A stretch of DNA of 64,000 nt, from assembly GCF_037975245.1 (NCBI RefSeq), contig NC_092577.1, positions 26,843,398 to 26,907,397 of the forward strand. Direction: 5' to 3'. The position numbers were made by a program, and so were the translations under genes. This document shows positions 58,001 to 64,000 of this stretch, one piece after another. Position 1 is the first letter of the stretch, and each line of letters starts with the position of its first letter. This DNA comes from Apostichopus japonicus. Lineage: Eukaryota; Echinodermata; Holothuroidea; Aspidochirotida; Stichopodidae. A model generated the notes under the pieces. That model saw nothing but the letters and a program-made list of their open reading frames with translations. It made no database searches and was not told the origin of the DNA.

Positions 58001-60840
58001 CTTCATTGCAGGTGACCTACTACACAACAGATTGAATATTCTTCACTCAGGTTTTGTCTCGTTGCTTGATTTTTTATTTCTGCTGTCATTTTTAATTTTT
58101 GTGAATGTTATTCAATTGCTTATTTTGAAATTTATATAAAAAAAAACAAGAATTGGCTGAAATGTATAATGAGTTGATAGAATTGATAGATTGTGAAACT
58201 TGCAAAATTCAAACCATTGATACTAAACCTTTCGTCTTTACTTTGCTTTCATCCTTAGCAAGTTCAGAGGTTTCTTCTTGCTCAGTCTTTTCTTGTTCAG
58301 TCTCTGATGGTTTCTACAAAGTGAACATTTGAAAAAAATGTAGCTACTAAGCAATGTATATAAAGTTATCAAGATTTATTCTGAATAGAAAGCATATGGA
58401 ACACATTCAAATACATTCCATATATAACGGATTTGTAAACATGAAAACCAAACAACAGGGAAATTTATACATTCCAGGCATTTTTCCTCAGTCTAATGTC
58501 TTTGGAAACTAGAACTATCTTTTTCATTTATTTATTTATTTATTTATGTAGGTCCAGTAGCACATTCTGTATACATGTGTAGAGATATAAAACTATCAGT
58601 AAATGCCTAAGTATTTTATTCCTATATTCCCTAAAATGTGAACACACTGCATTGAGAAAAGGAATCTATGATCAATCACCAAGCACCATCCTATCTTTTC
58701 ATTCTATGCTACAAATGCATTTTTCCTTAATGTGGTGAGATCCATTTTGAAGATTAATGTGTAAACTACTTCTCCTTGACTACACCACTGTATTCATTCT
58801 ATTACACTCTATTACTCTGTTCTCAGAGATTCCAAGGGTCACAGAATATTTATCAAAGCCTATGTAATTGATTTCTTTCCTCTGAGGGCAATTCATTAAC
58901 ATTCTCATTTCACAAACAGAAACAAATGAACAAAATTGGGAGCATTTGCCAGGCAAGATGCAAAACAAACTCATGCTATTATTGAGGCATTCTTTATTCA
59001 TCCAGTTGCCACATTCTATGATACAAATGTCTTTCCCAACAGTACACAATGGTTTTGTGTATCTAGTAAAGGGACCTATACAGACGCGAGACCTATTATG
59101 ACAGGGAACATATAATGACACACTTTCGGAAATTCATGATTTTACCCCAGCAACGGAATGTAAACAAAACTTGAATTTTGTTCACAAGTCTCCAAATGTG
59201 TTTTCACAAACTGATACCAAACATATTTGCCAATTTGCAAAGCTATGTCCAAATCATCACCTTCAGATTCTTTTGACATTAGCTTATTTACATCTGCTAG
59301 AGTATTATTTGTTTGTGTCTAATGTAAAGTTCTAATGAGAGAAATATCCCCATATGAATCTTTCTGGAACTTTCGTATAGTATAGTCAAGGCTTCATAAT
59401 TGACGCACCCCCGTAATTGACGCACCTTCAATTATTACTAGCAAAGATACAGCAGGCCACCTAAACTTTTTGCAGTCTAGCAGAATTACACATTTTATGA
59501 CTTGGATTCAACTTCAGCTATTTGCTGACCATATTGTTGTATTTTTTAAGCTTTTAACACTCTCCCACAGTTTTGCACATTTTTTTGGACATTTGGAAAT
59601 CTTACTCCCTAAAACTAACCAAAATTACCTCAATATAATACCACTTCTCTCTAGGACCTGACCTGTCTGAGCTTAAAGGTTCAGAGCATAGCAAACAGCA
59701 TCCAAAGTCAATGGATGTATACTTACAGGCCTACACTACAGTTAGTTAATCGACGAATGTGTCAATTTAGGGGTATGAAAGACCTTGACACAGCAGACAT
59801 TTTGTGGCCAAATTCTGCTCAATTGTACGGTGCATAAGCACAGAGCCATAAATCTTTTGAGATCATAACATTTCTGAGGAACTACACATATGAAAAACAC
59901 ATACAGTTGAGTGATTTGGAGTTTTCCTTGATAGACATTGTTGATCAAATCCTTAAGTGCGTCAATTATGAGCCCACCATGCTACTTGTTATATTCGCAT
60001 TAAAACGAAGGATAGTATTTAAACATATTTAACATCATCCCAGTGAATTCTGGATGCATTCAGCTCTAATTATACGTCCCACTATGGCAGTATTTAAGTG
60101 ACGAACCTCCAGTTTTGCCAAAATTTTGTCACGATACAAAAATGTAGATGTTCATTTGGTAGCATATTGTAAAGGCTATAAGCATACAAATTAAAGAAAT
60201 TTATTAAAAAATGATTTAACTTTGCCAATTCAAAGTCTTCAGTGCATCACAATTGGTCCTATCATGCAACAATGTGAACAAAAGTTTGAACAATCAAAGC
60301 ATTCTCTTTCAGACATTGAAAGGCAAAGGGCCTGGATTTGGGTCCATGCATGTGACAGCAAAAATTTCTTGAAATCTAGCCGATAGGTTCTAATCTGTAT
60401 CATTCCATGCTGAAAATTGTTTACATGCTCACACTATAACCAATGGGATTTCTTCAGTCCCATTAAATACTTTCATCACCTAAATTGAATCATACTGCAC
60501 AAGGTCTAGCAGGTAACATGTGTCTGTCATTATGTTTTTATGTCTAGCCTAAGGCCTACCTTTGGCCTAAGTCATTTCTAATGTCATCTTTATACTAAGT
60601 TCTGTACCAAGTTCGTCCACAGGCACTCCCAATGTAATTTTATAGATAATTGCTGTGTGGCAAACTTTGGGAGCGCCTGTGTTTAGGTCTAACTTAGGCA
60701 AACTGTATTGTTACTTGTTAGGTCTATTTACAAACGCTTTAACGTTACTGTTAGTGTTACTAAAAGAAAAAGCTAGGCCAAACACAGTTGTGGTCGTAAT
60801 CTCTGCATTTAAATATACTCACTTCTTCTATCTCAGACAT
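52046..60840 (-). CDS. Unrecognised 267-residue protein, probably ciliary, eight exons
   Basis: Exons in order: 60840-60823, 58313-58229, 56379-56265, 55374-55296, 54273-54191, 53678-53613, 52721-52581, 52262-52046 (TAG). All GT-AG, phases agree, 804 nt. I do not recognise the family. Residues 1-60 are Glu/Lys/Ser-rich and likely disordered. From about 65 the sequence is ordered-looking and aromatic-rich: EYSPFIWTSLKPYYNTYTVQ, then GYITRKTAIGLVDPEVSHS, ETYFWMRQ, LPKWPVVKFQKPEIGLQKEI, and a C-terminal part with LNERYGGNAEQRYKSDF and QLTCHTYLGTSAGSRKA. There is no signal peptide or membrane segment. The short Tyr/Pro/Trp motifs resemble axonemal microtubule-associated proteins (inference). For exon 2 I took the donor at 58228 (GTTTAG), because the nearer-consensus GTAAAG 13 nt upstream puts exon 3 out of frame. 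A perfect X-box lies upstream. Confidence 0.88.
52304..52323. repeat. (TA)n microsatellite
   Basis: A run of alternating T and A in an intron of the unnamed gene, about 40 bp upstream of its last exon's acceptor. Confidence 0.8.
53335..53412. repeat. ACAT/AC microsatellite
   Basis: An imperfect run of acatacatacatacacacaca type, in the intron between exons 6 and 7 of the unnamed gene. Confidence 0.9.
55010..55245. repeat. Palindromic TACATACAGTATGTA-type array
   Basis: Irregular repeats of cagtatgtacatacagtatg and gtgtatcacagtatttacat. Each unit is close to its own reverse complement, so the array can extrude cruciforms and reads nearly the same on both strands. It ends about 50 bp from the exon 4 donor of the unnamed gene (55295). 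Confidence 0.9.
58314..60822 (-). other. First intron of the unnamed gene
   Basis: No exon is visible. It contains a tttattta run near 58520-58550, the inverted-repeat element 59390-59974 and a short imperfect inverted repeat (cacaggcactcccaa at about 60620 against ttgggagcgcctgtg at about 60666). Confidence 0.65.
59390..59974. mobile_element. 585-bp MITE-like element, ATAATTGACGCAC ends
   Basis: The left end ggcttcataattgacgcac and the right end gtgcgtcaattatgagcc are reverse complements with one base extra. A second inward copy, gtaattgacgcacc, follows the left end. The interior is AT-rich with no transposase frame. The target duplication is not clear. Confidence 0.8.
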
Positions 60841-61014
60841 GTTTCGTTTAAGAGCTGATGATTCTCGGTTTATTTTACTTGCACTTCTAACTTCCTTTAA
60901 TCAATGTCTGTTTTTGGTTTGCTAAAGCCTAACGTTACTACTAGCCAAGCGTTTAGTCCACCGAAGGCTTTCTCGCTTTTGACGTCCTAAATCCTGTAGT
61001 TTACGCTTACTCAT

Positions 61015-61028
61015 GTCGTCATAGCAAC
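61015..61028. promoter_or_regulatory. Perfect RFX X-box of the unnamed gene
   Basis: GTCGTCATAGCAAC fits GTHNYYATRRNAAC at every position. It lies 175 bp upstream of the ATG at 60840, in the range usual for ciliary genes. This supports a ciliary role for the unnamed gene. Confidence 0.75.
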
Positions 61029-64000
61029 TTTCATTGTAAAGATTGCGTAATCTTTCCGAACGTGTGTGGGATGCCAACAAAGAAATACATTATGTGGATG
61101 CGAAGCGTGCAACAACTGATTGTGTTAACAAGGTAAACAGAAGGCGGGTCCAATCAGTGAACACATCCAAGAAATCCGAACAGAGACCCCGTACTATAAT
61201 GGTATAACTTTATTTGGAGCAAAACTACAACCCAAAGGTGAAGTGACTGTGAAGAAGTGACTGTGTTGACTCTGATATTTTGCGTGCTAAATACTTTTAC
61301 AAGTAATCAAGACAACCTCCCTGATTTATTTTGGGACATAGAGGAGTGTTATCTCAGGTTTACAGAATGTGATCTTGAAAAATATGATCAAGATTGACTG
61401 GCGTTCTACCATATTGGGGACAATTCTGAGGAGCTTTCACACAATACATTATTCTGTAGATACAATAAGGCTAATACTGCTCAACCTCACCACCCTGGAG
61501 GTGTCAATGTTGTGCCAGATTTAAATTGGTTTTACCAGCTTGTTTGTGGCTTTCATAACTTATCACTTAGTGACTTTTGCAGCTTATCCAACGAAGGAAC
61601 ACTAGAGGTATAGATCGTTGCCTCCAGTTAACATTAGATGCAATGATTGTACGAATTTGTTTGTAAATGTAGTAAATAATTGGATATATTTGCTCTAGTC
61701 AGTTGTGCTACGTAAGACTGTAAATGAGGTAAGAGATTTGCATTAACGGTTTCTCTGACTCACACATTTATCTATCTTTGAACTTACACCAAAACAAGAT
61801 GTTTTTAATAAAAATACTTGCGGAATTATGTGGTAGAAAGATAAAAGCTTGCCCTGTTATTCTGAGCTGATACCAAACCAAGAGAATCAGTGTTAATTTC
61901 AGAGACGATTTAAACATTAAGAATAGTCACAATTTCTTTTAAAATTTAAGTTTAAAGTTCATTAATACTGCCCCCAACTTATGTTATCCATCTTCCCCTG
62001 TCCCAGCATCCCCAAACACTTCCTCTGTCTGGGACATCTTGTGTTAATTTACTACTCCTTAAATGTATGAGAACTCCTGGAAGGAACTTAAGAAATGTTT
62101 TCTCAATTGTTTTTAACTTTGGAAATTCCAAAAAATTGAGAGCAAAATTTATGAAATTCAACAATCCAGTGATCTCATTCTCTATGCAATATTGCAAGTC
62201 TACTTATTAGTAATTCATAGGAAACTGGGTTTCTAATGGTTTATTTTTTGTTACGCCATGGTATTATGAAATTTACTTCAATACTTGCAAAGGGTAAATT
62301 GTAGATTGCTCCACTAGACTAGAGCATTCCTTAATTGTTCAGTGTTTACTTCAAATACAAAACAAAACTTATGCTTTTGTGTTCCAAGATCAACAGATGT
62401 GACAATATTGGTATCTTTCCAAATGAATCAATACAAACAGGGGCACCTCTGTGAAATGACATGTCAAAGGAAATTCATAACATTTTCATAAAATGCCATA
62501 AAACAGACTACCAAAGCTTACTTGGCATGGGTGGCAATCGGAGCAACAAAAGTGGCAACAGCCATGGAAGATGAAAGGTCTTATACTTGCCCTCCAATCT
62601 CACCAGAAATAAACTAGTGGACAGCATTTTGCTTATAGAAATTGTTCAATTTATCTTTATTTTTACTTTAATTTCTATGATCACACAACAGGGATGGAAA
62701 TGTCATAGATCAATTCATTTCACCTATAATATGAAATCCAATGCATCAGAAGGCACCATAAAATTTAAAGGGATTTGTGATGGCAACAACACCCATGACA
62801 CATCATACATGCATATCCTTGAATACATCAAAAACAATGGTGCATCAAACATATTCAAAGATTAACAAAACATTAAACAAGATTTCCTGCATTAAACGAT
62901 TCATTTCTGAGTCTCAACAAAACACATAACCCACATGTACAAGACCACATTAGAATTAATGACAAAATACATAACATTGAAAAACTAAAATTTAACTTAA
63001 CTTTCTCTAGTAATATGAACCTTCCTTCCCAAACTACATGGATCATTTTGACAAACCTACAAACAATAACAACGTTAATATACCCAATGTTCTGTAACAT
63101 CCATGTCTGGTTACTATATGGTAATACATTCTTATGTGACATGCATAGTTTGCATAACAGTATCAAGATAGATCAAACATACATCTTCTTGAGAAAATCA
63201 GTGATGATAACCGAAACATTAACCATGATTTAAACTATTTTAAAAATTACTCACATACAGACCTCAGTGCTAACATGGATTTTCAAACAAGGTAATCTTT
63301 GAAAACACAGAAAATATTGTTGAATACTACCTGTGATACAAACTGTGATAATAAAATTAACCTAGGTGAAAATCACTCATTCCTATCCTACTGGTTTGGT
63401 TTCAAATCAGAACTTGGGAAACATCCTCAGACAAGGCTTTAACATACACTGCAGAGACTGCAGAATCCCAAAACTATGGACCATGAAAACTTGGATGGCA
63501 GAACTTTTCCCAAAAGCATGCTAGCCACAATAATTTCAATTACTACACAAATACATTAAGAGCTCAGAAAAAATTTAATATTTTCTTTGGCATTAATGTC
63601 ATAAAAGACATTAAAAACATTCCACAGAGTTGGTCAATCTTTACACAACACTTCAATCCTACCCTTGGCCTGCAAGATCTACCAAGCGTAGTCTTATCAT
63701 ATCAAAACAAGCTTATTGGACCCCATAAGATACAACAATTACTATGCAGAACCCCTACAGTGTATTGCACTTGTTACTTGAATGAACCTTATGGAAACAT
63801 TTATTGTAACTGAATCAACGACAGGCAACTAGCGACTTCCATTGATCATTTTTTCAATTGGCAAACAAAAATTGAACACTGACTATGATGGTGCATAAAT
63901 CACCAGTTTTTGTGGTGTTTTCTTCCAGAAAGCAATGTTCACATCTGTACTGACAGTTCACTGTCCCTGTCAAATAGTTCTAACTAATCTACAATAAGAA
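61029..64000. other. No supported gene to the right edge
   Basis: The sequence is AT-rich. I cannot support an exon. Candidates are weak: a short plus frame ending in AG|GTAAAC at 61132, and open frames at 62587-62865 and 62873-63166 without family resemblance. The stretch 62580-63900 has few stops over short distances in shifting frames and could be a decayed mobile-element coding region, but I recognise no motif. Confidence 0.5.

Noticed and set aside
58242-58313. Exon 2 of the unnamed gene ending at the better donor GTAAAG
   Set aside because: It would leave phase 0, and exon 3 would then reach a stop. The donor GTTTAG 13 nt on gives phase 1 and an open frame through exon 3.
62515-62571. 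Minus-strand candidate exon MAVATFVAPIATHA followed by GTAAGC
   Set aside because: Only a short frame and a donor match; no acceptor partner or downstream exon with agreeing phase in view.
62587-63166. Two open frames near the right edge as genes or transposon proteins
   Set aside because: No recognisable motif, no splice-consistent continuation and composition like the surrounding AT-rich sequence. A decayed mobile element remains possible but unsupported.

Overview
The window is eukaryotic nuclear DNA: AT-rich, intron-rich, with GT-AG introns, no operons, and dense minisatellites and small inverted-repeat elements. The proteins are clearly animal. A 739-residue DRC1 and a canonical RPL11 match their vertebrate counterparts over full length, and RNF19 matches over its visible C-terminal part. 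I read this as an invertebrate animal, probably marine, possibly a deuterostome; the clade cannot be fixed from sequence alone.

Layout. 1-12500 (+): the 3' part of an RNF19-type (Dorfin) E3 ligase, six exons. The RING/IBR exons lie off the left edge and the first 5.4 kb is intron. 12501-18588: RNF19 3'UTR and a convergent intergenic stretch with three repeat arrays. 18589-44197 (-): complete DRC1 (nexin-dynein regulatory complex subunit 1), 16 exons; all splice phases agree and give 739 residues. 44198-44644: head-to-head promoter region with an RFX X-box-like site and a 5'TOP tract. 44645-49865 (+): complete RPL11, five exons, 180 residues; exon 1 codes only Met-Ala. 52046-60840 (-): an eight-exon gene for an unrecognised 267-residue protein with a perfect X-box 175 bp upstream, so probably ciliary. 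60841-64000: no gene I can support.

The most unusual signal is the relation of the tandem arrays to DRC1 splice sites. In introns 3, 5 and 15 the repeat unit is a copy of the exon end, the 5' splice site and adjacent intron, so each array carries a dozen to more than seventy copies of the real donor. Intron 5 (2.9 kb) is almost entirely a 39-bp satellite whose unit is 21 nt of exon plus 18 nt of intron. Because 39 is a multiple of 3 and the copies stay open, use of a downstream copy of the donor would add whole 13-residue units to the DRC1 coiled coil. Other arrays start or stop within about 6-25 bp of splice sites (DRC1 introns 10 and 12, two RNF19 introns).

Several non-autonomous inverted-repeat elements are nested in this landscape. 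Two (4127 bp and 616 bp) sit inside satellite arrays and can be cut out cleanly on paper to restore the array. DRC1 and the unnamed gene share an RFX-type control signature and probably act in motile cilia; RPL11 and RNF19 are general cellular genes.
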